From: Sthenelais limicola
Lineage: Eukaryota > Annelida > Polychaeta > Phyllodocida > Sigalionidae
Direction of reading: 5' to 3'
Assembly (NCBI GenBank): GCA_942159475.1
Contig: OW804094.1
Coordinates: forward strand, 57,780,966-57,844,965
DNA: 64,000 nt
A program made the translations under genes and the position numbers. The stretch's first letter is position 1. Every line of letters starts with the position of its first letter. Shown piece after piece: positions 34,901 to 49,900 of this stretch. Under the pieces are notes generated by a model. It was not told the DNA's origin. It saw only the letters and a program-made list of their open reading frames with translations, and searched no databases.

Positions 34901-37900
34901 AGGTTCACAGTTGACTAATTTATGAATAGAGGGACATGGATACATGCATAATAAATCTGTTGTTTCGATGAGCTCTTATAACAATCCACACTGCCACCGC
35001 GCCTATGTCTACCTGCCCGTCCACCGCCTACCCTACACCCTTGGCCGCTAAGTAGGTCAGATGAACTATGATGTCCACCTAGGTGAGTGCAGAATCCAGC
35101 GAGCCCGATTCAAGTCAATCTCACCACTACATTAAGTATCTTCCTCTGCAACAACAGAGACCTGTCTGACATATCCCGACCAGACACAACAAAGACATTA
35201 CCACCAACTCTTGCAACAAAGAGATATGTGAGAGATATTTAGTTACAGGTGACATAACCTGCTTGCCAACAAAACAACAGACCGTTTAATAATGACTTTT
35301 ATGCAAACTCTAACAACCGATATTGGTTAACCACTCCTAAGGGATATTCCAAAATTCCCAGTGGCGTGGTAGCAACTGAAGAGAGTGGATCGTTGTAGTG
35401 TCGTTATACTTATTCAGAGGGTTAAATACGTTGTTCCAGCGATTTGAAATATGTGGGACAAGTATATCAAATCTTTAGAAATGAAAAGCAAAACACTACC
35501 GTCGAATCATTGGCTGGACTGAAGCAGAAAATATCCTTGTTAGAGCCTTCACATGGCTTAGGTTCAGGCTCACCATTCTTCGTGGAAGGTGTGCTCATGA
35601 ATAGCAGATCGTCAGCTGGGGGAGACCTTAATAGAGGGGAAATAATTATGAGTTTTCTTATAAGCAATCTCTTAAGAAATATCAGTAAACGAAAGCAACA
35701 GGCTTAGGTTGGTTAGTATAATTTAAATAAGATATGGCTGACCTCAGAGAAGCTCTAAGCAACGTTATAGATATAATTTTCGCAGGAAGTGATAATGTCT
35801 GCTGAAGTTTTTTTTTTTATTATTAAACTTGATCTAAAGCATACTCATCACATGAAGACAGATTATCCGACATAACGCAAACATAGTAATCGTTATTACC
35901 ATGATTATGCTAACCACTACGGCAGTCGTTTGGGATTAATCTATTCATTTAACTTTAAAAAAAAAGACAGTAGACACTTACTGTTTTTGAACAGGGGTAT
36001 GTACCTTCAGCCGTGCCACTTGCTTCGGTAAGGCTGAATTGAAAACAATATGCAAGACACTTGAAACAGTAGTACAATTATAATCGGGACTGGGTAGTTA
36101 ATCGGGACTGGGTAGTTAAGTAGGTAGAATCTTTGAAAAACAATCTGTTAAATAGTACTTCATTATAGATCACTTCTTCATCATATATATTGCATAATTT
36201 ACTTGTTTTAAGGTGAGCAATGTCACTTAACATACCAGGGCTGACTGCCTTAGAAAGGGGATCGAATTTCATGTAGACGGAAGGCCTGGAGGGTGCAGGT
36301 TTCTAAAATAGAAATTCGCCTTAATTAGTATTTGTTCCGGCGTTGATGAATCAAATGAGATCTGCGGCAGCAAATGCAATATATCCCTAGATACTAGATA
36401 AAGACAAAAAGCAATATATCAAATGTTTTATCTTCCCAACAAGCTATAGGTCTAGAAGGTAAAATAACTGACAAGTGTAAACAATCATTACCTCCTTATT
36501 TGTATTTGTGGTTGCATCATTAAGACCAGGTAAAAGAGAAATTGGGCCTTTTACTAACGGATCAAACTTGACATACAACGATTCTCTGGCAAGCATTGAG
36601 GCCTTGGACTGAAAGAAAAGAACAAAGAGATCAGGCAAAATAATTTTAATAAAACTTAATCAATAATGGATATGAAAATCGGGAATAAGGACAACATATG
36701 CTTTAAAGTGGAAATACTTAAGGAAGTAGAATTTCTCTCTACATGAGTATTGCAGATACTGAAAAGCATTTCATACAAACCTCGCCACCAGTTCCAAATT
36801 GATCGAGGAATGCCCAGGATCCAGAATCATTCAGCACTGAGTTAAATATCGGCACTGAAAGAATATAGAAATGAGAGTTTAACACAAAGCATAGGAAATT
36901 ATCTAACGTTTCCTGTTGAAGAATTACGAAGATTGACGGAATGATTAAGGTTTTAGTTTTTTTGATATTCACGTTTTTTTTATCGTCTTGTGGACACAGC
37001 AGGTCCTTTTTACACTTTTTTTAAAACGCTCGCTATATATCTTTTTACATTTGACATGATATACTATCTTTGAGGCTGCAACCTTCGAAAATTGGAAATA
37101 TTTTATCGATTTTCTTTCAAATGGTTCAGAAATTTAAAACAATTAGCTCCGATTGTCTAAACTCGTTTCTCGATTGCTATTCATCTATAAACACATGAGA
37201 CACAAAACCTACCACTTGATGCATCTACAAACTCCTCTTGGCTTGGATCAAATTCGTCAAAGTCATCAAGTGTTTGTGTGGTCGGATTTTCAGGCTCAGG
37301 TTTCTTTGGTTCAACAGGCACCGGCTCGGGCATTGGCACATCCTTAGGTGCACCCTCCTCAGGCGTGACTGGTGATTTCTGTCCAGACACGAATATCTCA
37401 ATACCTTCCCCTTCTGATTTCTGGAATACAATAAATTTTACAATTGCATTCAACGATTGATAGAAGCAAACGGCATCAGGCCATTTACTAAATGCTTTAA
37501 AGGGGCACCTTCGGTATAAAAGGGGTGGGTGGGGCCAGCGGGAGCTTTCCCCTGTCAGACACAGTCCCATGAAGAGCAGAGCACAGTTTTTTAATGTCTT
37601 CCCTAATATCTCATATTTTAGCCACTGTTTCTTCATGTAACTAGCTACAGATATAAATGAATATATGGAGGCAATGATGTCTACTTACATACAAAATCGT
37701 AGTCCTCTTTACATCACTAATTCATTAAAGGTCAAGTGTAAATGAAAATTCTAAAATTTGAGATAAGGGCTGATTTACATTTGTGATGGCGGTATCAATG
37801 CAATGTGGGGTTGAACAATTAAAAAAAAATCCATTAATGGCCATTTTTCACAGCTTTCTGATGAATAAACAAATGGGGCTCAGTTTGCCCTAGTAGAGGG

Positions 37901-40900
37901 TGTGTATTCGCACCCCACTGCTGTGACGTCATCTGTGTTCTGCTGGGTCTAGGCTAAGGCTCGCTATAGCCTAGCTACCTCTGGCTAAGCATTGTCTCAT
38001 AGCATTTTAAGTATTACTATTAGTTGGTGTTGTAGGGCTCAATTTATTGCTGGCAGTCACGAGGACATTCTAAATTAATTTTGATACTATTCTATTTAAT
38101 CACAGTTCTCTCCAAATAACACATGTAAACTAGTACAAGAGTTTTCAGGGGTCAAAATAAGCCTTGAGCCTATTGTGGATGAATTTCCAAATTTCACCCG
38201 GGTTTTTAATGATGGAAAATAAACATCATATTGAGGGGACAAGTGAACGTTTCTAAAAGTAAAATGAATACATTTTTAATGGAAAATTGGGAGAGCGGGG
38301 GAGATGATGTACTTTTGGTAGTTGACAGTCAAAGTACTGCCCACAGTCAAAGTACCACCCAACCCATAAGTACCATCGGTGTTAACGCTCAATGCTGATG
38401 TTAATGCTCCCCGTGCGTATCCTAAGATTAAATGGTATTGCATTCATAATGTCATTTTCATTTTTAAACATTTACTTTATACATCTAGTAAGCTTCTCAC
38501 GTTTTCTAAGTTCAAAGAAAACATTTGTGCGAAAATTTTAAAACGGGAGTCAAACTAAGTCCTACAATCGGTATCTTTTTAATAAGGTCTATCCATGAAG
38601 CCCTTGAAAGATAATTAGGAGGCCAGTTACATCAGGCCACCATATTATTATCTTTAATTAGGAGAAATTTAATTCTAACCATTTGGGGCCTTCTAATTGT
38701 GTACTATCTACATGGATCGTGGGGCCCAGCCAACATCGAAATTACTGACATTTACTGATTAATTAGCCCAATTTTTACTTACAAAATGGAATTCGTTAGC
38801 TATCAAATAAATGTTTTAAGACTAACAAGAGCTACACGGTATAACTTTCGGTAAAATTAAACTTAAAATGAAAGATTTTAGTAGCCTGAGAAAGGTATGT
38901 CCCTCTCAACTTTTACGAGTTTTGGGGCAGTATACTTCCATCTGTGAGAATTTTGAGAAATACATCTCATTTATCAGGAAAAAAATCATAAGGTCAGTCG
39001 TATCAATGAGAAATTTTAGCACTCATCACTAGAGATAAAGATAGCGAGAAATTCGAGTCAATAATTTAAAACCAATTTTGAAATTCATATTTTTTAAAAG
39101 GTTGATCATGATGGTAAATATTTGTTAAACAGATTTCGCACAGGTGATATTTTTCATGTTTCGAAACACAGTCCATCATTACAAAAATAGTAATGCAATA
39201 AACTCTACAAGCCCAGCTAAATTCTAACTTATACAAGTAAAAATTTAACAGCTTCTGATTTTCGCCTCAGGTGCAAAAATTAGCTCAAAGAGAAAAGACA
39301 GATTATGTGGTCCCTCATCGCTTTACACCTCCGCTAGACAGACAATTAGACATACTAGCTTCCAGAATAGTCAATCGAAAAGTCAAACAGAACTTCAAAA
39401 TAGTCAATCTAAAAGTCAACCAGAAAGTCAGAAAAGCCAATCGTTAACTCAGAATAGTCAATCAGAAAGTCAGAAAAGTCAATTGGAAGGTCAAAATAGT
39501 CAATCAAAAAGTCAGAAAAGTCAATCGTTAAACTCAGAATATAGTCAACCATGAAGTCAGAAAAGTCAACCATAAAGTCGAAAATAGTCAATTGGAAAGT
39601 CAGAATAGTCAATCAGAAAGTCATTTTGTGGTTAGGAGCAAGACCTTAGACAAGGCAGATGGGAAAAAAACAATAAAAAAAAAATTCCGTCCTAATGGGA
39701 TTTTAAGGACATTTGCGGTTTGGAGCGTTTCAATGGCATTTTGCGGTTGGGAGCAAGACCCTAGACAAGGTAGATGAAAAAAAATGATAAATGAAATGAA
39801 TTTCTAAAAAAAGTTTGAAGAACTCTTTCACACAGCTGTCACAGGTCTGTCATCTCTTAATTACCTTGGGGGCAGATGGGCAGATAAGGGAGGACAGGCC
39901 AAAATGAGCAGATGTGGTAGAGGATAGGGTGACCAGGATTTGAGTTTGAAACTTAAAGTTATAAGAAGTAATTTGGCTTCTAAGCATGATAGAATGATGG
40001 GACAAAGACCAAAAGTATTCTTATGTTAAGGAGAATATATTTACACATGAGTTGCAATAATATGTCATATAATTAAAAAAATTGATGCCTGCACTAGCTC
40101 TGTTATAACACCTGTCAAGTGTCTGGCTGTTATCACTTAATTAGTCTCAGGCTGGGGAAAGGCTGGCTGCTCTCAATTAGTGTCAGGGCAAGGGTGGTCA
40201 AGCGGCGAGGGCAAGGGCGGGGATTAGAGGCAGATAAGACATGATTATCCACATTCCAATATCCAATTACCAGCTTCAAAGCAAAGTGCGAGTTTCTGAA
40301 ACAACACTGTTCATTTTGAAAAGGAAAAAATTAATTTAAATTTCTGAAAATTAGACCAAAGGGTGGCGCTTTGGCTATATTTAATGCATGGAAATTTATA
40401 GGATTCATGGCCAATTCATGCCACTATAAATAGGGGGTCTCTTATCTAGAGGAATGTCAATTAGCAACCCGATATGTCATCGAAAGTCTTTGTATATATA
40501 CAATTTTCCAGAGTCATTATAAAAAGCTCTTCGAGCTAATAAATATGAAATTAGATGGTTTTACAGCTCGATTTTGTTTGAATAATTCAATTTAACCTCT
40601 CTATTATTGTAAGTAGGCCTATATCATTCTCATAATTTTACAAACCATCAAGCACTTTATTTGACTCTTATGGCAAGCCTATAACTGAGAAAGTTAGGTG
40701 TGAACACATTGAATATACCAGTTCTGGTGTAAGGGGAGAAAGCTTGGTACAACCATGACCCCCGCTACATTGGCCCATAGAACTTATGCTCAGACATACC
40801 AGTCGCACAGGACATAGATGACGTTACAGGCCACTGGACCCATCCAAAGATGGCAACTCACACTTGCCTCGCTAGGTTGCAGTGGCATACTAAATGGTAG

Positions 40901-43900
40901 CGCTTATACACCTCCCACTGGTTTGATTTATTACGTTGGAAGCTATAACTTTGTAGATCGGGTAAAAAATATACCTCCGAATGTATCAAACACTAACAAA
41001 AATCCTTTACACTTGACCTTTAACTCCATTGAGAATATGACTGTTGTACATTTAAACTGAAACAGTTAGCTGTCAATCACGACGGTGTTTACACCAGTCA
41101 CATGACACAACAAAACCACATGGGGGGGGGGGGGGGGAGGAGTATTGCTTTGTATACACTGGTTACTTATAAGTTCCTTATATCTATCTGACTGGAAGGG
41201 CCATGTGCCCCTGATAGGGAATGTTTTGGTGTGGGGCATTATCTATGCAAGAATATCATGTGACTGGCTGTGCCGCCTCCCCAGACCCATATCACAAGTT
41301 GGGAATGATTAATGACATTACGCTGGGCACCCAGCGAAGATTCCCCTTTAATGTTGACCCTGTTATTATGTTTACTTCAAACGCCATCTTTCAACAATAC
41401 TACTTTGTAAATGTCGATGGATAGCATTTTAGGTGAAAATTTTACAATAGTATCTAATATTTTGTATCTAAATTCGGAGCCCATTCACAGAAATGCATAT
41501 TGTCCGTTTGAAACAAATTGGGTTGAATTCAATCCTAAAACTTTAAAATAGGATAGATAGAAAGTAATGCTACTATTACCTTCCCCCAGTTCGGTGGAGC
41601 TTTGAAGCGTGCCTTTGCTCCCGGTTTCGCTGATCCAGGTTTTTTCCTAGGATAAAAAACACATTGCTATAAAAGTGTTTTTCCCTAGGATAGAAATAAA
41701 TAAACAATTATATACCTTATGTGACTTAAAACACATTCTATTTATCTTAATCATGGTAACATCACAAAGGGGTGCACCAGTGTCCTGGACCAAAGAAATA
41801 GAAACATTAGACAGTGTAAGGTTGCCTTACTTTATCGACTTGGGCTTGGTTGACTCTGTTTTCGTTTCCTCTGAACTGCCTGATTTTTGGCAAGGTGAAG
41901 AGGTCATATTAGAACTGGTTTTGAACAGGTCAACGTCCAAATGTACCTCAGAAGGGGGTGAAGAAGCCATCTTATTGTTAGTCTTGAATGGATCCACATC
42001 CAAATCAATCTCTGGTTTGGGAGCAGGAGGGGGTGAAGAAGCCATCTTATTGTTGGTCTTGAATGGATCCTCATCCAAATCAATCTCTGGTTTGGAAGCA
42101 GGAGGGGGTGAAGAAGCCATCTTATTGTTGGTCTTGAATGGATCCTCATCCAAATCAATCTCTGGTTTGGGAGCAGGAGGGGGTGAAGAAGCCATCTTAT
42201 TGTTAGTCTTGAATGGATCCACATCCAAATCAATCTCAGGTTTGGAAGCAGGAGGGGGTGAAGAAGCCATCTTATTGTTGGTCTTGAATGGATCCTCATC
42301 CAAATCAATCTCTGGTTTGGGAGCAGGAGGGGGTGAAGAAGCCATCTTATTGTTAGTCTTGAATGGATCCACATCCAAATCAATCTCTGGTTTGGAAGCA
42401 GGAGGGGGTGAAGAAGCCATCTTATTATTGGTCTTGAATGGATCTGCATCCAAATCAATCTCAGGTTTGGGAGCAGGAGGGGGTGAAGACACCATCTTAT
42501 TGTTAGTCTTGAATGGATCCACATCCAAATCAATCTCAGGTTTGGAAGCAGGAGGGGGTGAAGAAGCCATCTTATTGTTGGTCTTGAATGGATCTGCACC
42601 CAAATCAATCTCAGGTTTGGAAGCAGGAGGGGGTGAAGAAGCCATCTTATTGTTGGACTTGAATGGATCCGCATCCAAATCAATCTCTGGTTTGGAAGCA
42701 GGAGGGGGTGAAGAAGCCATCTTATTGTTGGTCTTGAATGGATCTGCACCCAAATCAATCTCAGGTTTTGGAGCAGGAGGGGGTGAAGAAGCCATCTTAT
42801 TGTTGGTTGTGAATGGATCTGCACCCAAATCAATCTCAGGTTTTGGAGCAGGAGGGGGTGAAGAAGCCATCTTATTGTTGGTTGTAAATGGATCTGCACC
42901 CAAATCAATCTCTGGTTTGGGAGCAGGAGGGGGTGAAGAAGCCATCTTATTGTTGGTCTTGAATGGATCTGCATCCAAATCAATCTCTGGTTTGGGAGCA
43001 GGAGGGGGTGAAGACGGCATCTTATTGTTGGTTGTGAATGGATCCGCATCCAAATCAATCTCAGGTTTGGCAGCAGGAGGGGGTGAAGAAGCCATCTTAT
43101 TGTTGGTCTTGAATGGATCAGCATCCAAATCAATCTCTGGTTTGGGAGCAGGAGGGGGTGAAGAAGCCATCTTATTGTTGGTCTTGAATGGATCCACATC
43201 CAAATCAATCTCAGGTTTGGAAGCAGGAGGGGGTGAAGAAGCCATCTTATTATTGGTCTTGAATGGATCCTCATCCAAATCAATCTCAGGTTTGGAAGCA
43301 GGAGGGGGTGAAGAAGCCATCTTATTGTTGGTCTTGAATGGACCCGCATCCAAATCAATCTCTGGTTTGGGAGCAGGAGGGGGTGAAGAAGCCATCTTAT
43401 TGTTGGTCTTGAATGGATCCACATCCAAATCAATCTCAGGTTTGGGAGCAGGAGGGGGTGAAGAAGCCATCTTATTGTTGGTCTTGAATGGATCCACATC
43501 CAAATCAATCTCAGGTTTGGCAGCAGGAGGGGGTGAAGACGGCATCTTATTGTTGGTTGTGAATGGATCCGCACCCAAATCAATCTCAGGTTTGGAAGCA
43601 GGAGGGGGTGAAGACGGCATCTTATTGTTGGTCTTGAATGGATCCACACCCAAATCAATCTCAGGTTTGGAAGCAGGAGGGGGTGAAGACGGCATCTTAT
43701 TGTTGGTCTTGAATGGATCCACATCCAAATCAATCTCAGGTTTGGGAGCAGGAGGGGGTGAAGACGGCATCTTATTGTTGGTTGTGAATGGATCCGCACC
43801 CAAATCAATCTCAGGTTTGGGAGCAGGAGGGGGTGAGCCAACCATTTTACAGTCGGTTTTAGATGGATCAACAGCTAATTTCACTTCTAGTTGTCCTGGC

Positions 43901-46900
43901 AATGGAGTATAAGCCATATTTTTCTCAGCCTTGACAGAGGGCGAAGGTGAGAGGGCCACTTTTGTATTAGTCTTAAAAGGGTCAACTCCTAAGTCAAGTT
44001 CAGGTTTAGGTACAGGGGAAAATGGTACTTTGCTGATCATTTTAAATTGATCAACTTCCTTCTTCTGAATGCTGGAGTTACTTGATACATGCTTGTCTTG
44101 TTTCATTTCGGAAGTTTCCGAAATCTCTTGGGTAGCTTCTCTTTTTTTAGCCAACGGGGAAGCAGCCATTATATTCTGAGTTTTGAAGGGATCAATGTCT
44201 TCTGAGTTGACCCCCAGAATCTTGGTTGGTTGAGTGGGAGAGGAGATCACTTTGGACTTAGTTACAAATGGATTAATATCTGCATTGTTTTCGGGGACGA
44301 GAGCAGGCTCTGCTTCCACATTTGTTTCCATCATTCGGTCTGAAATTTCCTCGGCGTTCAGGACTTGCTCAGCTCGTGGGGGGACAGTGGAAAGTTCTGT
44401 TTCTTCATTGTGAACAACTTTTGTGTTAAAAATGATCTCACTATCATCGTCATCGGTAGGCTCAGCCATTGAGTTGTTTCTGGTATGGGGTAGTGACTGA
44501 ATGCAGTCCTGAAAATCGTCTTCATTGTCCGAATCATGGGTTGACACTGTTTGAATAGTGGGAGGCGGGGCAGGTTTATTCTCGCTCTTACCCTTTGGAC
44601 TGAAAAAGGAGATAATAAATTCCAAAATTTCATCAGAATCTCAATCTCACTTTAATTCTACCGTTTCAGATATATATGATAGTGATAAAAAACCTAAACG
44701 CTTTGAACCAATTATTCAAGGTACAGCATATCACAATTCATAAAATATCTTTAATTTACTAAAGACTTTTTAAAATCGTAGTTATATTAGTAATAAAATT
44801 GAGGTCACTTACGTAAGAATGGACAACTTGCTGAAAAGGTCTTCCAAATCATCTTTAAGGGGAGTCTTACCGCTTGACTGTAAATGACAAAATATACTTT
44901 AAGGTTATGGAGATTTGAAAAGAAGATTCTATTCGTGTTTGTCCTTTGAATCAAAGAGAGCATGCTTCAAACGTGTATGCGTCACCATCAACTAGATCAA
45001 GGCTATAATGAACTTATATCTAGTCCGCGCTAAGGAAATGTTGATAGTGAATGAAAGAAGGGTTAGTCGGGAAAGGAGGATGGGCGTATTGAGCACAAGC
45101 AGATGTAACCCGCAAAAAAGAGCCCGAGACAAAAACAGGTTACATGGGAAAAGTTCGATTTATATATTTAAAAAAAGGTATAAAAACACGTCAAGAATTC
45201 ATCAAAGATGTCTGAGGAATATGAAGAACTGGTTATCAGGGAAAAAAGGGGAAAAAGAACTGGTTATCGGGAATGATGTTATAAACAATGAAAAAGGTGA
45301 ATGGTTACAATCAATACTGGTACGTAGGAATTCAGTTATCAAGAAACTGATACCTTAAATGGGTTCATGGGAATCAAAATATATATCCGAGCAAACCATT
45401 GTCACTAGGAAACCAAACTGGAGAAGAGTGAGGGTTATTTATGGAACAGAATTCAACCATGGCTAGCACACAACGATTGGGATCGTGCGGAAATCTGAAT
45501 GGCTTTTAGACCCTCTTACCTTTATTGCAACAGGCCAAATGGTGCTTGAAAGTGGCAGTGTTGCCACTTTAACACTTGAACTGTCAGATCCATGGACAGT
45601 GAGAGCAATGAGTGTGACAGGAATAGGCGCAATGACTATGATCAAAGGATCTCCCTCCCTACACTTGTCTAAGTGAAGTTATGAGGCGCGCTCTACCACA
45701 GGACTAGAGACCGACTTAACATGGTGGTGGGGTGAGTATACAGCTGAATAATATATTGGGATAAGGGTCAAGGATCCAGGTTCCGTCACTCACAATCAAA
45801 TTGTTTCACTCGTTTAAGTTATATTGGGTGTTCTGTTGACACTCGTGCGAAATAAATTGTATTCTAATATGTCAAAATTAAAATAAGATTTTTCGTTAGA
45901 GTTAGGTTTAAGACAGGTTAATTGTCCAATTGATGTTAAGTTGCAGTTGTAATGTTAAGAAATTATTCAGCCCGTCCAACAAGACCACTTACTATCCACG
46001 ATAATATGACTCTTTTTAACTCTGGCTATCCCTGCTCCTAATTTTACTATACGCCTACATTACTGCATCCATCTGTAGTACAAGATAATGCAGGCACGCA
46101 GGCAATGCTGATCACGAAAAGAAAAACATCATGCAAAGGGCAAAACCAAAGTACCTCACCTAGTAAAGTATTATTAGCTCAAGATGTTAAGCATTTCAAC
46201 CAAAATGATTTGGGATCGAGCCAAGGCATAGGCGCGAGCGCAAGCGCGACGCAGCGATATTATAATCTTTAAAGTTTCACAAGTTGAACTTAAGGCCCTT
46301 TTAGGTTATAATTTAATTGTTGGCTAAATCAAGATCAGTGGCACCACCTGGGTTGCAGCGACTACATCAGGCCAGCTGTCTGAGTCCGAACCTTGGGTAA
46401 ATACTATATAATACATACATAAAGCAATCTAGCAGCCGCACAGCAGCAGGAACTCGAGAACGAGAGTAGCCTGCCCTCATAAATATATACGCCGAAGGCT
46501 GAGTCATCAGCTTTATATTCGTATGTGCTAACTTAACTCAGTTTATCAGTTGAAACGGCTGCCACAGGCAACAGGCGTTAACAATATATTCCTTTATGAA
46601 CAAAATATTCAGCGCAAAGCTTATTAAATAAACAACAGAAAAAAACTATTTATAATCATCCAATTGCGATGGCCCCTTCGATTGAATGCTCATGCAATAT
46701 GAATTAGAACATTTATCACTTAACTGTTTAGCAAATATCGCTAAATAGACAGACGCTAAACAGAATTAATAATGGTTAAAAATACTGAACACTTTCGTGT
46801 ATGCAGTTTTGAATTATCACAAAGGGATTTAAAAACAATTAGTGATTATTACATCATTTAAAATTCTAAACTCTTTTATCATTTTGGGCTGTCATCAAAC

Positions 46901-49900
46901 GTGCCCACGTCAACTATGACTATATCATAACTAAGCGAAAAGGATAAAAAATTAGAATCGCATTATGCATGAACTAAATAAACTTGAAAATAATCATCAA
47001 AAATTGCTAAGAATTAGAAACTAACTAAAAGGATCTAGGAAGCACCCTTTGATTCAACTACGGGAACTGAAAGTAAAACCTATAAGGCTCCCTCAGTGCA
47101 CGCTCAGGTTGTCGGCCCATAGTTGGATGATCTCACTACCCCGCCACCCATAGCCTTTACATCAACCTTCCAATGCCTTTTCTTTGCCGCGCCAACAGGG
47201 ACACCCCCTTCTCTAAAGACCCTTTTCTTATCCTTGACCGCACCCGCAGCGTAACTGCGCCCATCCCTAGTTCTAGCCAAGGCCCTCATCCTGGGTTGGA
47301 GGCGCCCCATGAGAACATTAACAGGTTTCTCGCTGTCTCCAGGCTCTTCTCCTTCAGACCATTCGTCATCACACCATTCTTCCCAACTACTCTCACTGGC
47401 ATAGTCCTCGTCATCCGACAGGTCAGACTCGTCCTCCCGGTCCATGTTACACGTCATTCCCACGTCCTTCTTCTCCGGACATTGGAGGGCGACGACGTGC
47501 GCTGGCATAACATTTATTCCCACGGTCACCTTCTCAGGGAATTGAACACCTACAGATCGCTTCGATGTAGCCCACCAAGCCTGGTGGTAGTGATGGTACT
47601 CCTCCACTGTCTGGGAAATAGCTGTACCATGGGGCTCAACAGTTATTGTGCTGCTCAGTGCTAAAGATGGATCAAATCCATCATCTTCATCCTCGATCAC
47701 CTCCCACATGAGGCCACGCCCCTTCCCAGGTAAATCACTCGTCCCCACGCCCATCTCAGAGGTACCTAGATCACAGGCTTCCAGCTGCTGCTCGGGTTCA
47801 CCAGCTGCTTCTGGAAGTGTTTCTTGTTCTTGAGAAGTAACATTTTCCTCCTCAACTTTATTTTTCCCCTTTTTCTTCTTCCCTTTTGATTTCCTCAAAG
47901 TACCTGTAGTTTTGATATTTTTCTTGCTGTTCTTGCCCTTCTTTTTCTTCTTCGCCTCAGTTTCCTCAGCGATATTCTCACTTGGCACAAAAAGACTAGG
48001 TGCAACATGAGAGAAGTAGATATCAGATGCAATATTTTCTTTTCGAAGTTTGGGAGCTTTGGAAGTCCGAAGTTTTTCCTGGGCAGCAATCCAAGAAAGT
48101 GGTCTCCCGGGCCGAGGTCTGAATTTGAATGGACTCTGTACGGCTTCAGCAGAAATCCAATCCTCATCTTCAGTGGTACTTTTCGCTTCTTGTGAACGGG
48201 GACTGTCTTGTGTAGGTTTCTGTCTTAATTTAACCGGACTTGTATCAACATCTAAAATATCTTCCACATTTTTATTTTCATTAGGCGGGATTTGACATGC
48301 TAGGGTATCAGCCACTGGTTCAACTATTGAAGGAATGACACTACCGTCTGAACTAATATCTTTCTCTGTCTGTTTCACATCAGTAACTGAACCGGAAATA
48401 TTTTTTCCCGTTTTTCCTATAGAAACATCTGTTTCTGTGTCATCATTTTTCTCCCCTGTGGGTGTCAGAACTGGTCCACTTTCCAGTTCCACTGTATGAC
48501 TAGTATCACTTAATACCTCAGAAGTCACTTTACCAGCAGCTTGACCTGATATATCACAGACATTTTCTTTCCTGCCATCAGGAATTTTCTCACCAGGCGG
48601 GCGTTCCAGCCTTTCTCCTGCAGCAGGAATTTCACAATATTTCGCAGCGGCAGATGCCACCTCACCATCAGCATGAACATCTGGGGCTTTCCTAGAAGAC
48701 ATTATTATACTATCGCCTTCCTCGTCGTCGTCCATTTCATATTCATCACTGTAATATTCATCAAAACTCTCATCGGCTAGTGGTGCCAACCTTTCTTGCA
48801 CATCATTTTCATTTTCACTTTCAACTGCTTCTGTGTTTGGAGGGGATAAAATGGAACTTTCCTCTATTTGAGAATGTACAACACTAGCAATATTTTCCCC
48901 AGTATTGCTTTCTCCTGGATTATTGGAATCGTCCATCATTGCAGGTCCCACATCTGGTTGGGACTCATTGCCGTTACTACTAACATCGATGGTGTTATCA
49001 CTAGAAACGCTATCAATAAAAGCTTTTATTTCAGTCGAATCTTGAGCACCTTGTAAATTAACAACTCCCTCCGTACTCTGAGATATCTGGCCAGTGAAAT
49101 CCTGCCCTTTTTGTATCTGATCCAGAGGAGTTGCCTGCATTCTTTGAATACTTTCATTAGTTTCCCGTCTACCCTCCTGAATCTGAGTGCCAAGATCGAG
49201 GGGAGCTGTTTTTTCAACGAGAGCATTTTCCTGGGAGTTTACAGGAGGCTGGTTAACAATAGGGCCAGACTGATCCGGACTGACGGTCTGGCTTGTTGCA
49301 CCTCCTGAACCGATTCCATCTACCTGTCCCCCAACACTTTGATCTTGGCCAAGTAACTGAACAGATCCATCTGTAACTGCCACACACCTTTTAGTAGAAA
49401 CTTCTTCAGGGGAAATATGTATAATTTTATTGCCTTGTGATTCATAGGGCAGAGGAGTAACCGCGGCGTTCTCTGTATGTATCATATTATTACTATGTTG
49501 CGTTTCCCCAGAAATGTGTTGTTGTTCAACCTGGGTCTGGGGATATGTATTCTGGATGTCAGGGGTGTTTGATATACTGTTTATTTGTCCTGCAGATGGT
49601 CGGCTAGGCGCAATACCTGCGTTTGCACTGGTGCTAAGCCCCATCCCAGATCCTTCAGCTTGTGCAACAGTTTTCATCGGGGAATCCCTTTGGAGGGCCT
49701 CTTCCCTGGTTTCAGATTTCAACACAGGCTGTTTATTCAGCTCTGAGTATGAGCCTTGCTCCGACAAGGTGCTCGAAGAAGCATTAGCACCAGGGCTAGT
49801 CTGAGATTGATGTGATGGGGGTTTAACTAGGAGGGCGGGGTGTTCCTGCTGCTCCTCTGCCCCACTAGGCTGGGGGAGGTCACTCCCTCCTGCCGCTCCT

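Larger units (their letters stand above)
37421..41579. other. TACC intron 4
   Basis: About 4.2 kb of AT-rich intron with a minisatellite (39370-39625), a short diverged duplication of a GGAGCAAGACC-containing unit (39640-39780) and a homopolymeric G run (41121-41137). No exon-like frame in phase was found. Confidence 0.6.

Noticed and set aside
39409..39612. Minus-strand FSDFLIDY repeat protein
   Set aside because: Product of the AGTCA minisatellite, with no splice or start context.
41904..43871. 655-codon minus-strand frame through the same array
   Set aside because: Alternative frame of the array, without splice sites that connect to the TACC domain. The DPF frame does connect.
41675..43912. 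745-codon plus-strand open frame (SKSISGLGAGGGEE-type repeats)
   Set aside because: It is the antisense shadow of the 75-bp TACC array. Unit length divisible by three and lack of stops open several frames. It does not join to any conserved exon.
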